Origin: Ignavibacteriaceae bacterium
GTDB taxonomy: Bacteria; Bacteroidota; Ignavibacteria; Ignavibacteriales; Ignavibacteriaceae
NCBI GenBank assembly: GCA_013360295.1
Contig: JABWCL010000011.1
Coordinates: forward strand, 1 to 64,000
Reading direction: 5' to 3'
Length of the DNA: 64,000 nt
Shown: piece by piece, positions 1 to 8,937 of the stretch
How the letters are laid out: each line of letters opens with the position of its first letter
Numbering within the stretch: the stretch's first letter is position 1
Notes under the pieces: generated by a model
The model's database searches: none
What the model was told of the DNA's origin: nothing
What the model saw: the letters and a program-made list of their open reading frames with translations, nothing else
Position numbers and translations under genes: made by a program

Positions 1-956
1 GCTTCCGCTATTCCGTTATATATTTCACGGACTTCTACTCCAAGAGCATTATATACTTTTATCGCGGCTTTGGTGTCTTTGCTGAACGCAAACTTTATGC
101 TTGTTGATGGATTGAACGGATTTGGATAATTTTGCTCAAGCCTGTATCCGCCCGGGAGTATTCCCATATCTACTTCAACCACCGGACTGTAATCAAATGT
201 ACCGTCAGTATCAACCTGTTTCAGGCGGTAGAAGTATTTACCGGAAACAGCGGTGTTATCGGTATAGCTGTAATTCTTAGGCGAGTTACTGTTTCCCGCA
301 CCCTGAACAAATCCGATCTTCGACCAGTTGCTCTTATCTGTTGATCTTTCAACTTCGAAGCCGAAATTGTTGATTTCGGTGGCAGTTTGCCAATTAAGTG
401 CAATGTTGTTATTTACAACTTTAATAGAAAATGAAATAAGTTCAACAGGGAGCGAATTATCTCCTGTTACCGATTTTAGTCCTCCACCAGTATTTTGGTG
501 TGTACCATCAATATTAGTATAAGCTTCCCAATATATTTCTATTTTCCACGTGCCTTCACTAGTCATCTGATCCTGAAGGTCAACAGTACCATCAGTCCTT
601 TGCCATTTCTGGTCCCCCCCTCCTAAGTCTTGAACCCAAGGTAACGTCATATCAGAATAACTTCCTGGTGTATTTCCATCTTTGTAAACTCGGTAAAATA
701 ATTTTGCACCTGTTACATCTGAACCTCCATTTTTAAAGGTCTTTACCTCCCCTCCCTTTAACACTAAAGTAGTCGTGCTCGTTATCGTCCCCAAATTAAC
801 CGCATCCCATCGGGTGCCATTATCGGGATTGGTCGAACCTGCATAAAATGAATTACCCCCTCCATTCAGTGAAATGACGACATAGGTTTGCCAAATTCCT
901 GATGCTGAATAAAGATACACACTACAAAATATAATTAGTAATAATACTTTCTTCAT
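1..956 (-). CDS. T9SS type A sorting domain protein, partial (3' end off left edge)
   Basis: A secreted protein whose reading frame stays open from an ATG at 956 to the window edge, about 318 codons. The N-terminus MKKVLLLIIFCSVYLYSAS is a signal peptide, and the start follows an AGGTTAGG-type purine stretch. The middle has no family I recognise. The last third carries the usual T9SS C-terminal architecture: NSLPVELISF, then NWQTATEINNFGFEVERS, then YFYRLKQVDTDG, then QNYPNPFNPSTSIKFAF. T9SS sorting domains direct passage across the outer membrane and cell-surface attachment. The frame was read directly, because open-ended frames are easily missed. Unlike the paralogues at 34-47 kb, its module reads STDKSNW at the spot where those carry a captured repeat. 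Confidence 0.85.
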   Translation of the reverse strand, partial: MKKVLLLIIFCSVYLYSASGIWQTYVVISLNGGGNSFYAGSTNPDNGTRWDAVNLGTITSTTTLVLKGGEVKTFKNGGSDVTGAKLFYRVYKDGNTPGSYSDMTLPWVQDLGGGDQKWQRTDGTVDLQDQMTSEGTWKIEIYWEAYTNIDGTHQNTGGGLKSVTGDNSLPVELISFSIKVVNNNIALNWQTATEINNFGFEVERSTDKSNWSKIGFVQGAGNSNSPKNYSYTDNTAVSGKYFYRLKQVDTDGTFDYSPVVEVDMGILPGGYRLEQNYPNPFNPSTSIKFAFSKDTKAAIKVYNALGVEVREIYNGIAE

Positions 957-1180
957 CCTAACCTCCAGTTAAGAATTTATTTTATGATAAATATAATTTT
1001 CGAATAACGGATATGATTATCTGCAATTGGCATTTAATCAGCATAAATTTAAGGTTTTTCTTAATTATAAGCAATATTTTAGAACCATAAAACGTGTTAA
1101 ATTTTTGGGGAGTGACAGAGATAATTGCGTGCTGGTAATTGTTGTTAGAATGTTAATAATTGCGCAAGGCAAATGTTGTG

Positions 1181-1211
1181 AATTAAGAATTAAAAATTAA
1201 GAATTAAGAAT
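1181..1211. repeat. AATTAAGAATTAAAA-type AT-rich tandem repeat
   Basis: Short tandem units alternating AATTAAGAATT and AAAAATT. Similar tracts occur at 12.2, 28.39, 58.87 and 59.15 kb, always between genes. Confidence 0.8.
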
Positions 1212-1425
1212 GCAAAGAGGGATTAAATTTTTTCGGGTTTCTATTGTACGTCTTTACTTCTTTAAGTAAGGGCGCTTGGAGGGATTCAAATCTGCGGTCA
1301 TTCGTTCGATCTGCGTTATCTGTGTTCTATCGCTGCTTTCATTCAGCCCTTTCAGGGTTTCGGGGATTTGATAATAGGGGGAAATAAAAGAAAGGAGTTG
1401 GATTTGTTCGGCTTCGTTTAACTAA

Positions 1426-1469
1426 CCCCTCCCCTTTTCCTTGCGGGACAAGGATAAATAGGGGAGGGG
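1426..1469 (-). terminator. GC-rich inverted repeat, possible terminator of the tlpA-like gene
   Basis: Arms CCCCTCCCC (1426-1434) and GGGGAGGGG (1461-1469) are perfectly complementary, with an inner CCTTG/CAAGG pair (1439-1443/1449-1453). It begins 14 bases past the stop of the leftward thioredoxin gene. There is no clean T-run, so it may instead be a copy of a dispersed palindrome; related CCCCTCCC/GGGAGGGG sequences lie near 57.95 and 59.0 kb. Confidence 0.4.
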
Positions 1470-1482
1470 CTAATATTTAAAA

Positions 1483-2001
1483 TTATTTTTTCTTCAGGAG
1501 GTCGTTAATTTTATTCACGAATACATCCTTCGATACAAGCCCTACGTGCTGATCAACAATGTTCCCTTTCTGGTCAACAACGAAGCTGGTCGGGATGGCT
1601 GATATTCCGCCGTAATCTTTTACGACTTTTTCATCAAAGTAAACTACCGGATAGTTAATTCCGTAGTTGGCGACAAATCCGGGCACTTCTTTCTTTGTCT
1701 GTGTATCCACGGAAATACCGATTACAATCACGTCCTTCTTAAACTGATTCTGAATGGCAATAAGATCAGGAATGCCTTTGCGGCAGGGGGGACACCAGGT
1801 CGCCCAGAAATCGAGGATCACTATCTTCCCTTTATAATCAGAAAGTTTTATCGTTTTCCCGTCAACGCTCTTTAAGGCGAAGTTTGCGGCTTTGGTGCCT
1901 GTACCGGTGCTTGCAAAACTCCCTTCTTTGCTGCCGATATCACAGCCGAGTATGGCCGCGGAGGAAAAAAGGAAAAGTACTGCAATCATTAAATTACGCA
2001 T
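1483..2001 (-). CDS. TlpA-like thioredoxin-fold lipoprotein (thiol:disulfide oxidoreductase)
   Basis: Membrane-anchored, extracytoplasmic thioredoxin-like protein of the TlpA/ResA/AhpC-TSA group, 172 residues from the ATG at 2001. That start is chosen over an upstream in-frame ATG at 2058 because TGGAG lies just before it and it begins directly with a signal peptide (MRNLMIAVLFLFSSAAILGC). ILGC looks like a lipobox, so it is probably a lipoprotein. The active site is WATWCPPCRKG, and the cis-Pro region is AIPTSFVVDQKG. Known family role: reducing disulfides in apocytochromes or other periplasmic proteins; the specific partner cannot be told here. It is last in a leftward run behind a small membrane protein, a DUF4296 lipoprotein and a rhomboid protease. 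Confidence 0.9.
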   Translation of the reverse strand: MRNLMIAVLFLFSSAAILGCDIGSKEGSFASTGTGTKAANFALKSVDGKTIKLSDYKGKIVILDFWATWCPPCRKGIPDLIAIQNQFKKDVIVIGISVDTQTKKEVPGFVANYGINYPVVYFDEKVVKDYGGISAIPTSFVVDQKGNIVDQHVGLVSKDVFVNKINDLLKKK

Positions 2002-2058
2002 AATTTGAACTCCATTTTTGTGTATATATGGGATGCTGATGAAGAATTTTGGATTCAT

Positions 2059-2265
2059 CTATTCCACCATTTGTTTCTGATAATACGGAGGATACGGCCC
2101 GCGCTCCGGCTCTTTCCTCGTGTTGTTGATTATAAAAAATATGATCAGGACGAGAATGATTATTCCCGTACTGATTGGATTTTTATACCGCGGATCAATC
2201 AGCGGTTTCTTTTCCGGAAGCTTCTTCGCTCCGGGCTTTTTTGTGCTGTTACTTTGCTTTGCCAA
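2059..2265 (-). CDS. Small single-pass membrane protein
   Basis: A 68-residue frame with a basic N-terminus rich in Lys and Pro, one clear membrane helix (STGIIILVLIIFFIINN) and a short tail. It starts with TTG, without an obvious ribosome site, and the repeat AGTTAAGAGTTAAAAGTT (2279-2302) lies immediately upstream. Its stop TAG directly abuts an ATG in frame with the TlpA-like gene. The layout recalls the N-terminal membrane anchor of FtsH-type proteases, but no protease follows, so this is only a resemblance. Function unknown. It could be a 5'-truncated remnant. Confidence 0.5.
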   Translation of the reverse strand: MAKQSNSTKKPGAKKLPEKKPLIDPRYKNPISTGIIILVLIIFFIINNTRKEPERGPYPPYYQKQMVE

Positions 2266-2278
2266 ATTTGTAAAGTTA

Positions 2279-2429
2279 GAAGTTAAGAGTTAAAAGTTAA
2301 TAATATTCTTTGGCTTATATCAGTCAAGGGTTAAAAAATAAAATCTTAAACTAATTTCAAGATTAAAGAGTCAGTTGATTATTTAGTGATGGCACGAATA
2401 ATTAACTCTTAACTTTTAACTCTTAACTA
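2279..2429. repeat. Inverted pair of GTTAAGAGTTAAAAGTTAA repeats around a 100-bp spacer
   Basis: AGTTAAGAGTTAAAAGTTAA at 2279-2302 is followed by its inverse (TTAACTCTTAACTTTTAACT and extension) at 2403-2429. The spacer has no gene. The same repeat family recurs at 50.83 and 63.38 kb and, in frame, inside four T9SS genes. Confidence 0.75.
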
Positions 2430-2432
2430 AAT

Positions 2433-2759
2433 TTACTGTTTATTCCTCAGCCCCACTTTGCCTTCGAGCTCTTTGATCAGTGAGGTGTAAAAGTTTTCCC
2501 ATTCTTTCGGGTTCTCTTTGTAGTACCGCACTGTCTGATCAAACTGCTCTCCGGTTATACCGTGTTTTTTGTAAAGCCCCTCTTTTATTTTTGTCACTGC
2601 CTCGGGGTCACGGCCGAGGCTGTCCTGCGCCACAAGCAGATCTTTGTAAACCGATCTGAATTTTTCTTCCGGAATACGGTCATTACACCCGGCAAAGAAC
2701 AATATTGTTCCCGATAAATATAATAAAAATATGAAGCCGTTTTTACCGGTAAATTTCAT
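2433..2759 (-). CDS. DUF4296 domain lipoprotein
   Basis: A 108-residue lipoprotein: hydrophobic N-terminus ending in the lipobox FFAGC, followed by NDRIPEEKF, a helical stretch with DLLVAQDSL, and KKHGITGEQFDQTVRYYKENPKEW. This pattern fits DUF4296, a Bacteroidota family of unknown function that is usually an outer- or inner-membrane lipoprotein. Its start is 3 bases from the rhomboid stop, so the two are almost certainly co-transcribed. Recognition rests on remembered family features. Confidence 0.8.
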   Translation of the reverse strand: MKFTGKNGFIFLLYLSGTILFFAGCNDRIPEEKFRSVYKDLLVAQDSLGRDPEAVTKIKEGLYKKHGITGEQFDQTVRYYKENPKEWENFYTSLIKELEGKVGLRNKQ

Positions 2760-2762
2760 CCC

Positions 2763-3677
2763 TTACTTCATTCTTTTGCTGGCTTCAAAAAGAATTTTCT
2801 TTTCCTTGTCCGTCAGGTTTTTGTATCCCGACTGGCTTATCTTATCAAGTATCCGGTCAATATCTTCCTGCGTAATCGGCTCTTCACCGATATCCTCATA
2901 CTTTACATCCTCTACTCTTTCATCATCATCGTAACGGCTTGAGTAGCCGCTGTTATTTGCGGAATATGAAGAACTCCTTGAAAACTCATCACGCCTCCTG
3001 TGGCGCAGCGAGCCAAAATAATCCTTCATTCCGAAACTTGTCTTCTTGTCCAGAATAATGAATAGAAGCCCGGTAAGCGCGCCGCCGATATGAGCAAGGT
3101 GCGCGACTCCGCTGCCGCGGTCATCAATAGCAAGCAGGTTAAGGACAATCATAAATCCGATGAAGTACTTTGTTTTAACAGGAATGAGGAAATAAAGGAA
3201 GATATACCTGTCGGGGAACATAAGCGCGAATGCAATCATAATGCCGAAGATAGCGCCCGAAGCGCCAATAACGGGGGGTACGGATCCTGTAAGGAACTCG
3301 GATAAACCAAGATGGGCTACCCCGCCGCCGACTCCGCAGAGTAAGTAATAGGAAAGAAATTTTTTACTTCCCCATATCTGTTCAAGTTCCACCCCGAACA
3401 TCCACAAAGTGAACATATTAAAAAAGATATGGCCAAACCCGCCGTGAAGAAACTGGTAAGTGATTATCTGCCATACCTGGAAAAATCCTGAACCAAAAGG
3501 CATCAAAGCAAACCATCTCATCAGAATATCGCCCGCAGGCACTCCGCCCACAACGATATTCTCCATCATAACCGTTAGGAAAAAAACAGCGCCGTTTATT
3601 ATTAACAGGTTTTTTATAACGGGCGGAAAGAAACTGAATCCGCCAAAACCCATCGGCCTGTAATATCCGTTAGACAT
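2763..3677 (-). CDS. Rhomboid family intramembrane serine protease
   Basis: A 304-residue polytopic membrane protein. The rhomboid signature is complete: HGGFGHIFFNM in helix 2 (residues 78-88), the nucleophile in GASGAIFG (Ser140), and the catalytic His in AHLAHIGG (His196). Rhomboids cleave transmembrane substrates inside the lipid bilayer. After the last helix (about residue 210) there is a soluble tail of about 95 residues, rich in Ser, Tyr, Asp and Glu, ending in a Lys-rich helix; its role is unknown. It heads a leftward unit with the DUF4296 lipoprotein. A perfect 12-bp hairpin lies just upstream of the start. Confidence 0.95.
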   Translation of the reverse strand: MSNGYYRPMGFGGFSFFPPVIKNLLIINGAVFFLTVMMENIVVGGVPAGDILMRWFALMPFGSGFFQVWQIITYQFLHGGFGHIFFNMFTLWMFGVELEQIWGSKKFLSYYLLCGVGGGVAHLGLSEFLTGSVPPVIGASGAIFGIMIAFALMFPDRYIFLYFLIPVKTKYFIGFMIVLNLLAIDDRGSGVAHLAHIGGALTGLLFIILDKKTSFGMKDYFGSLRHRRRDEFSRSSSYSANNSGYSSRYDDDERVEDVKYEDIGEEPITQEDIDRILDKISQSGYKNLTDKEKKILFEASKRMK

Positions 3678-3705
3678 AAAAACTAATCCTTAAATAAATA
3701 ATAAC

Positions 3706-3733
3706 AATAAGGACTGCGGCTGCAGTCCTTATT
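3706..3733. terminator. Perfect 12-bp stem-loop upstream of the rhomboid gene
   Basis: AATAAGGACTGC (3706-3717), loop GGCT, GCAGTCCTTATT (3722-3733). The stem is perfect and symmetrical. On the minus strand it would stop read-through from the repeat array and pgk before the rhomboid gene, although the following T-run is interrupted. A leader structure is the alternative. Confidence 0.5.
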
Positions 3734-3816
3734 AAATATAACAAAAATATGTGTGAAAAAAATCCCAAATATTGATTTGATGCCGCCGTCATTATCAGCC
3801 AAAACCATCATATGAA

Positions 3817-4154
3817 GAGTTCCGTAAGAACGACATATTAGTAGCAACAGCAAAAACACCCCAGAAAAAGAGTTCCGTAGGAACGGCATATTAGTAGCAT
3901 CAGCCGCAACCATTATAAGAAGAGTTCCGTAGGAACGGCATATTAGTAGCAACAGCAAAAACACCCCAGAAAAAGAGTTCCGTAGGAACGGCATATTAGT
4001 AGCAACAGCAAAAACACCCCAGAAAAAGAGTCCCGTAGGAACGACATATTGGTAGCATCAGCCGCAACCATTATATAAAGAGTTCCGTAGGAACGACATA
4101 TTAGTAACGACAGAAGCACCCCAGAAACAGGGAGTTCCGTAGGAACGGCATATT
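3817..4154. repeat. Periodic 52-53 bp array with palindromic GTTCCGTAGGAAC core (7 units)
   Basis: Seven copies of GAGTTCCGTAGGAACGGCAT start at 3817, 3870, 3922, 3975, 4028, 4080 and 4132, so the spacing is 53, 52, 53, 53, 52 and 52. Each core is an inverted repeat GTTCC-GTA-GGAAC. The roughly 29-bp spacers are not unique: they are two recurrent types (one with ACAGCAAAAACACCCCAG, one with CAGCCGCAACCATTATA) in the order A, B, A, A, B, A-like. This excludes a normal CRISPR array. Units 1 and 5-7 have diverged slightly. Two frames read leftward through it (about 3683-3994 and 3943-4176) give the same residues over and over (RSYGTL, SGVFLLLL); these are repeat artefacts, not genes. Confidence 0.9.
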
Positions 4155-4229
4155 TTAATTGTTGCCCCGGATTCACTTAAACACGCTTTAGACCTTATCC
4201 CTCAAAAGACGCAGTGAACCACCCCAAGC

Positions 4230-4250
4230 CCCTCTCTAAAAAAGAGAGGG
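4230..4250 (-). terminator. Hairpin downstream of pgk
   Basis: CCCTCTCT (4230-4237), A-rich loop, AGAGAGGG (4243-4250): a perfect 8-bp stem about 30 bases beyond the pgk stop, read on the minus strand. A long T-run is lacking, so confidence is moderate. Confidence 0.45.
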
Positions 4251-4281
4251 ATTTTCTAAGGGTGACTAAAACGTACTTATA

Positions 4282-5478
4282 CTATTTATTATTCAACGCT
4301 TCAACGCCGGGAAGCAGTTTTCCTTCGAGGAATTCGAGGGATGCTCCGCCGCCGGTAGAAACGTGCGATACTGCCGACTCAAGGTTAGCCTTGCTGATAG
4401 CCGCCGCGGAGTCGCCGCCGCCTACAACAGTAACGGTTCCCTTTGAGGTAGCTTCTGCTAACGCGCTTGCAATTGCGTTTGTACCTTTCGCGAAATTATC
4501 GAATTCAAATACACCCATCGGACCGTTCCATACAACCGTTTTAGCCGATAGAACCGCGTCGCGGAAAAGCTGTATTGTATCAGGACCGATATCAAGCCCC
4601 ATCAGTTCAGACGGGATTCCATCCGCTTTGGTTACAGTGGCAGGCGCTTCGTTTTTGAATTCCGGTGCGGCAACAACATCAACCGGTAAATATACCTTAG
4701 CTTTTGAAGATTCAAACTTCGTGAGCAGTTCTTTCGCGAGCTCAAGTTTTTCTTCTTCAAGCAGTGATTTACCAATTTCCATACCTTTCGCCTTGAAGAA
4801 CGTAAACGCCATTCCTCCGCCTATGATCAGAATATCAACCTTATCAAGCAGGTTGTTAATCACGTCAATCTTACCGGAGATCTTAGCGCCTCCAAGGATA
4901 GCGCAGTATGGGCGCTCCGGATTACCGATTGCCCTGCCGAGATAGTTAAGTTCTTTCTCCATCAGGTAACCGGCAACGGAAGTAGCGAGGAATTTCGTAA
5001 CGCCCTCAGTTGAGGCGTGTGCCCTGTGCGCGCTTCCGAAAGCGTCATTAACGTAAACATCGCCGAGCGCGGCAAGTTTCTGCGCGAATGCGGGATCATT
5101 CTTTTCTTCCTCAGCGTGGTAGCGGAGATTTTCAAGAAGCATCACTTCGCCTTCTTTCATTGCTGAAGCCATTGCTGCAACTTCATCGCCTATGCAGTCG
5201 GGCGCCATTTTAACTTCTTTGCCGATAAGTTCAGCCAGTCTTTTAGCCGCGGGCTTAAGGCTGTACTTGGGGTTCGGCTGGCCTTTTGGCCTGCCGAGGT
5301 GGCTCATTAAAATCGCTTTTCCGCCATCCGCCATTATCTTCTTAATAGTGGGGAGGGATTCGACTATTCTTTTATCATCGGTAACATTAAAGTTTTCATC
5401 CAGGGGAACGTTGAAATCAACTCTTACGAGTACGCGTTTCCCTTTCAGGTCAATGTTATCAATCGTTTTCTTATTCAT
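4282..5478 (-). CDS. pgk: Phosphoglycerate kinase
   Basis: Cytosolic glycolytic enzyme transferring phosphate from 1,3-bisphosphoglycerate to ADP. At 398 residues it has the usual bacterial length. Landmarks: [13 protein letters not shown] (substrate-binding N-domain), [28 protein letters not shown], and the nucleotide-binding end [10 protein letters not shown] followed by [13 protein letters not shown]. It lies 17 bases downstream of gap on the same strand, so the two glycolytic steps are encoded together, in pathway order. Confidence 0.98.
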   Translation of the reverse strand: MNKKTIDNIDLKGKRVLVRVDFNVPLDENFNVTDDKRIVESLPTIKKIMADGGKAILMSHLGRPKGQPNPKYSLKPAAKRLAELIGKEVKMAPDCIGDEVAAMASAMKEGEVMLLENLRYHAEEEKNDPAFAQKLAALGDVYVNDAFGSAHRAHASTEGVTKFLATSVAGYLMEKELNYLGRAIGNPERPYCAILGGAKISGKIDVINNLLDKVDILIIGGGMAFTFFKAKGMEIGKSLLEEEKLELAKELLTKFESSKAKVYLPVDVVAAPEFKNEAPATVTKADGIPSELMGLDIGPDTIQLFRDAVLSAKTVVWNGPMGVFEFDNFAKGTNAIASALAEATSKGTVTVVGGGDSAAAISKANLESAVSHVSTGGGASLEFLEGKLLPGVEALNNK

Positions 5479-5495
5479 ACTATAAACCTGTCAGG

Positions 5496-6629
<1,134 letters not shown>

Positions 6630-6662
6630 TTATTTTCGTGTAAAAATAAATACTTATTGACT

Positions 6663-6676
6663 TTGATTTAAATCAA
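6663..6676. promoter_or_regulatory. Perfect FNR-type operator TTGAT-TTAA-ATCAA
   Basis: The palindrome TTGATTTAAATCAA matches the textbook FNR consensus TTGAT-N4-ATCAA exactly. It sits in the divergent gap/crp intergenic region, 43 bases before the regulator's ATG and 105 bases before the gap ATG. The regulator's recognition helix carries E-T-I-S-R, the FNR-type base-contact set, so autoregulation and control of gap-pgk are plausible inferences. Confidence 0.65.
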
Positions 6677-6719
6677 ACCTATATTTCTGAGTTCAATTAT
6701 TAAACATTGAAGTGAGCCT

Positions 6720-7403
6720 ATGTTAGAAAAAGACAATTTCCTGAAATATGTTCCAATTTTCGCTGATCTGGACGATGAAACCCTTGATAAAATAGGCCGT
6801 CTGGGCAAATACAAGAGCTTCGAGAAAGATTCGGCAATATTAATGGAGCACGAAACCGGCTCCGCTCTTTTTGTTATCGTTAAAGGGAAGGTGAAAGTTT
6901 TCCGTGTGAGCGATGACGGAAGAGAGGTGATACTATCTATTCTGGCCGATTCCGATTTCTTCGGCGAGATGGCTATACTTGACGGCCTGACGAGGTCTGC
7001 CAGCGTATCTGCTATTGAAGATTCAGAACTCTTCATTATCCAGAGAAGCGACTTCCTCGACCTGCTTTATAACCACCCCGAAGTTTCCATTTCCCTGATG
7101 CAGGAGCTTACCAAGCGCTTACGCGCCGCTGATATGAAAATCAAATCCCTCTCCCTCAAAGATGCCGAAGGTAAAGTTGCCACGGTTATCTTACAACTTG
7201 CTGATGATATCGGTAAGATACGCCAGGGCGTGGTTGAAATTGAAAAGCTTCCGTTCCAGCACGACCTTGCGAATATGGCGGGCACCTCACGCGAAACTAT
7301 TTCGAGGACTCTTCACTCCTTCGCCAAGAAAGGGTTAATAGAACTTGACGGCAGTAAGCTGAAAATCCCTAATTACGAAAAATTCAAAGAATTGTTCCAA
7401 TAG
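6720..7403 (+). CDS. Crp/Fnr family transcriptional regulator
   Basis: A 227-residue regulator. Residues 10-125 form the cyclic-nucleotide-binding-type beta barrel, with a phosphate-cassette-like segment FGEMAILDGLTRSASV resembling that of CRP. A dimerisation helix follows, then the Crp-type winged helix whose recognition helix is AGTSRETISRTL. The protein has no cysteine at all, so it cannot bind an FNR 4Fe-4S cluster; the effector may be a nucleotide or something else. It is divergent from gap-pgk, heads a unit with a PHP phosphoesterase and ribH (gaps of 5 and 7 bases), and has a perfect FNR-type site upstream. Confidence 0.92.
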   Translation: MLEKDNFLKYVPIFADLDDETLDKIGRLGKYKSFEKDSAILMEHETGSALFVIVKGKVKVFRVSDDGREVILSILADSDFFGEMAILDGLTRSASVSAIEDSELFIIQRSDFLDLLYNHPEVSISLMQELTKRLRAADMKIKSLSLKDAEGKVATVILQLADDIGKIRQGVVEIEKLPFQHDLANMAGTSRETISRTLHSFAKKGLIELDGSKLKIPNYEKFKELFQ

Positions 7404-7408
7404 GATTT

Positions 7409-8245
7409 ATGACCGGAAAGGTTGATCTCCATTTACATACGAACTACTCTGACGGAGCTCTTTCGCCTTCCGGACTGCTTGAACTTGCCGCTTCGAAGCA
7501 GATAAAGGCATTAAGCATTACCGATCACGATACTGTTGACGGCGTAAAAGAGGCTATGCGCCACGCCGCGCGGTTCGGGATCGAGATCATCCCCGGCGTT
7601 GAATTCAGCTCCTACCACAACGATCAGGAAATTCATATCCTTGCTTACTTCATTCCCCTTGAAGACCCGGAACTGAAACGCTATCTTACATTCTTTAAGT
7701 TTGAACGCGAGAGGCGCGCCGAGAGGATCATAGCAAAACTGAACAAGATGAACATAGATATTTCGATGGAGGATGTGCGCCTGTGCGCGGGCAGAAGCTC
7801 GATCGGCAGGCCGCATATCGCGAGCGCCCTGATCAAAAAAGGGGTGGTTAAAAATTTCCCCGAAGCGTTCATTCATTATCTGGGGAACCAGGCTCCGGCA
7901 TACGAGAAGAAAGTATTCGTCGCCCCCGACACGTTATTTAAACTGATAACTGACCTGGGCGGGTTATCCTTCATCGCGCATCCGGGCAATATGCCGGAAA
8001 CTATCATTAAAGACCTCATTGAGATGGGGGTTGACGGGATCGAAACCGTTCATCCCTCCCACAACCAGGAACGCGTCGCGTTCTTCACGAATATTGTAAA
8101 TACATATTTCCTTCTCGGCAGCGGCGGTTCGGACTACCACGGCGGGAAAAGAAATGATGATGATAATATCGGCAGGTATTTTATTTCAGCCGAACAGTTA
8201 AACAAAATGAAACAAAACGTTACAAAGCATATTCCATTAGATTGA
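7409..8245 (+). CDS. PHP domain phosphoesterase (RNase AM / YciV type)
   Basis: A 278-residue metal-dependent phosphoesterase. The PHP motifs are present: [11 protein letters not shown] at the N-terminus, [23 protein letters not shown] in the second half and [10 protein letters not shown] near the C-terminus. The family of this length with [11 protein letters not shown] after motif I includes E. coli YciV (RNase AM; nucleoside 3',5'-bisphosphate phosphatase and 5'-3' exonuclease). It starts 5 bases after the Crp/Fnr stop with AGGAT in front, so it is probably translationally linked. The exact substrate cannot be read from the sequence. Confidence 0.88.
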   Translation: MTGKVDLHLHTNYSDGALSPSGLLELAASKQIKALSITDHDTVDGVKEAMRHAARFGIEIIPGVEFSSYHNDQEIHILAYFIPLEDPELKRYLTFFKFERERRAERIIAKLNKMNIDISMEDVRLCAGRSSIGRPHIASALIKKGVVKNFPEAFIHYLGNQAPAYEKKVFVAPDTLFKLITDLGGLSFIAHPGNMPETIIKDLIEMGVDGIETVHPSHNQERVAFFTNIVNTYFLLGSGGSDYHGGKRNDDDNIGRYFISAEQLNKMKQNVTKHIPLD

Positions 8246-8252
8246 AAATTTT

Positions 8253-8714
8253 ATGAAAGTATTTGAAGGCGAACTCTCCGCAAAAGGTTTAAAGATCGGT
8301 ATCATTACCGCTAGATTTAATGATTTTATCTCTTCAAAACTCGTTGACGGCGCGGTGGACTGCCTTACACGCCACGGCTGCAGCGACGAGAACATCAGCC
8401 TCTACAAAGTACCCGGTTCATTCGAGATCCCCCTGATGGCGGATAAACTCTGTTCCTTAAAACAATTTGATGCAGTGATCTGTGTCGGTGCCGTTATTCG
8501 CGGTTCTACTCCGCACTTTGATTATATCGCGGCTGAGGTATCTAAAGGCGTGGCAAATGTAGGCCTTAAGCATCAGATGCCTGTCGTGTTCGGTGTCCTG
8601 ACAACCGATACGATCGAACAGGCGATTGAACGCGCGGGCACCAAAGCCGGAAACAAAGGCTGGGATGCCGCTATGACCGCGATTGAGATGGCGCAGTTAC
8701 TGAAGAAAATCTGA
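8253..8714 (+). CDS. ribH: 6,7-dimethyl-8-ribityllumazine synthase
   Basis: Penultimate enzyme of riboflavin synthesis, condensing the pyrimidine amine with 3,4-dihydroxy-2-butanone 4-phosphate. It has the usual 153 residues. Family landmarks: GIITARFND near the N-terminus, [24 protein letters not shown] (with the catalytic His region), and [16 protein letters not shown] followed by GNKGWDAA. Last gene of the crp-php-ribH unit; no other rib gene is nearby. Confidence 0.97.
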   Translation: MKVFEGELSAKGLKIGIITARFNDFISSKLVDGAVDCLTRHGCSDENISLYKVPGSFEIPLMADKLCSLKQFDAVICVGAVIRGSTPHFDYIAAEVSKGVANVGLKHQMPVVFGVLTTDTIEQAIERAGTKAGNKGWDAAMTAIEMAQLLKKI

Positions 8715-8937
8715 TTCCACCCGCAGTGGATACGGTTTACAAGATTTTATTTTTTCGCAGGGGCCGCGTCATAAAAATATTTTGATTTTATCGTAGGGGC
8801 CGTGGCTTGCCCGGCCCGGCGATTGGATGGTATCATTTTCAATAATCCTGCTGTTTTACTTTTTTATTGCGTCTTTCTTTTCTTTCTCTCCTCCATTACA
8901 CCGTGGGAGCAGCAAGCTACTCCCCTACAACTCCATA

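Larger units (their letters stand above)
957..1482. other. Intergenic region, repeat-bearing, no gene seen
   Basis: No credible ORF. The part next to 956 is AT-rich and should hold the promoter of the leftward secreted gene. It also carries an AT-rich tandem repeat (1181-1211), a stretch around 1290-1335 resembling the dispersed 'CTGCG..ATCTGTGTTC' sequence also seen near 50.95 and 63.0 kb, and a GC-rich inverted repeat next to the tlpA-like gene. Confidence 0.7.

Noticed and set aside
2005-2286. 93-codon plus-strand frame opposite the small membrane protein
   Set aside because: Antisense shadow of the minus-strand genes.
3817-4154. CRISPR array
   Set aside because: Repeat unit and spacing look right, but spacers are only two recurring types and no cas gene is in the window.
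3683-4176. Two leftward frames of 103 and 77 codons across the repeat array
   Set aside because: Their products are the same short phrase repeated (RSYGTL, SGVFLLLL) because they translate the periodic repeat; no ribosome site or independent content.
7511-7876. 121-codon minus frame inside the PHP gene
   Set aside because: Shadow frame; the PHP gene on the plus strand has all family motifs.
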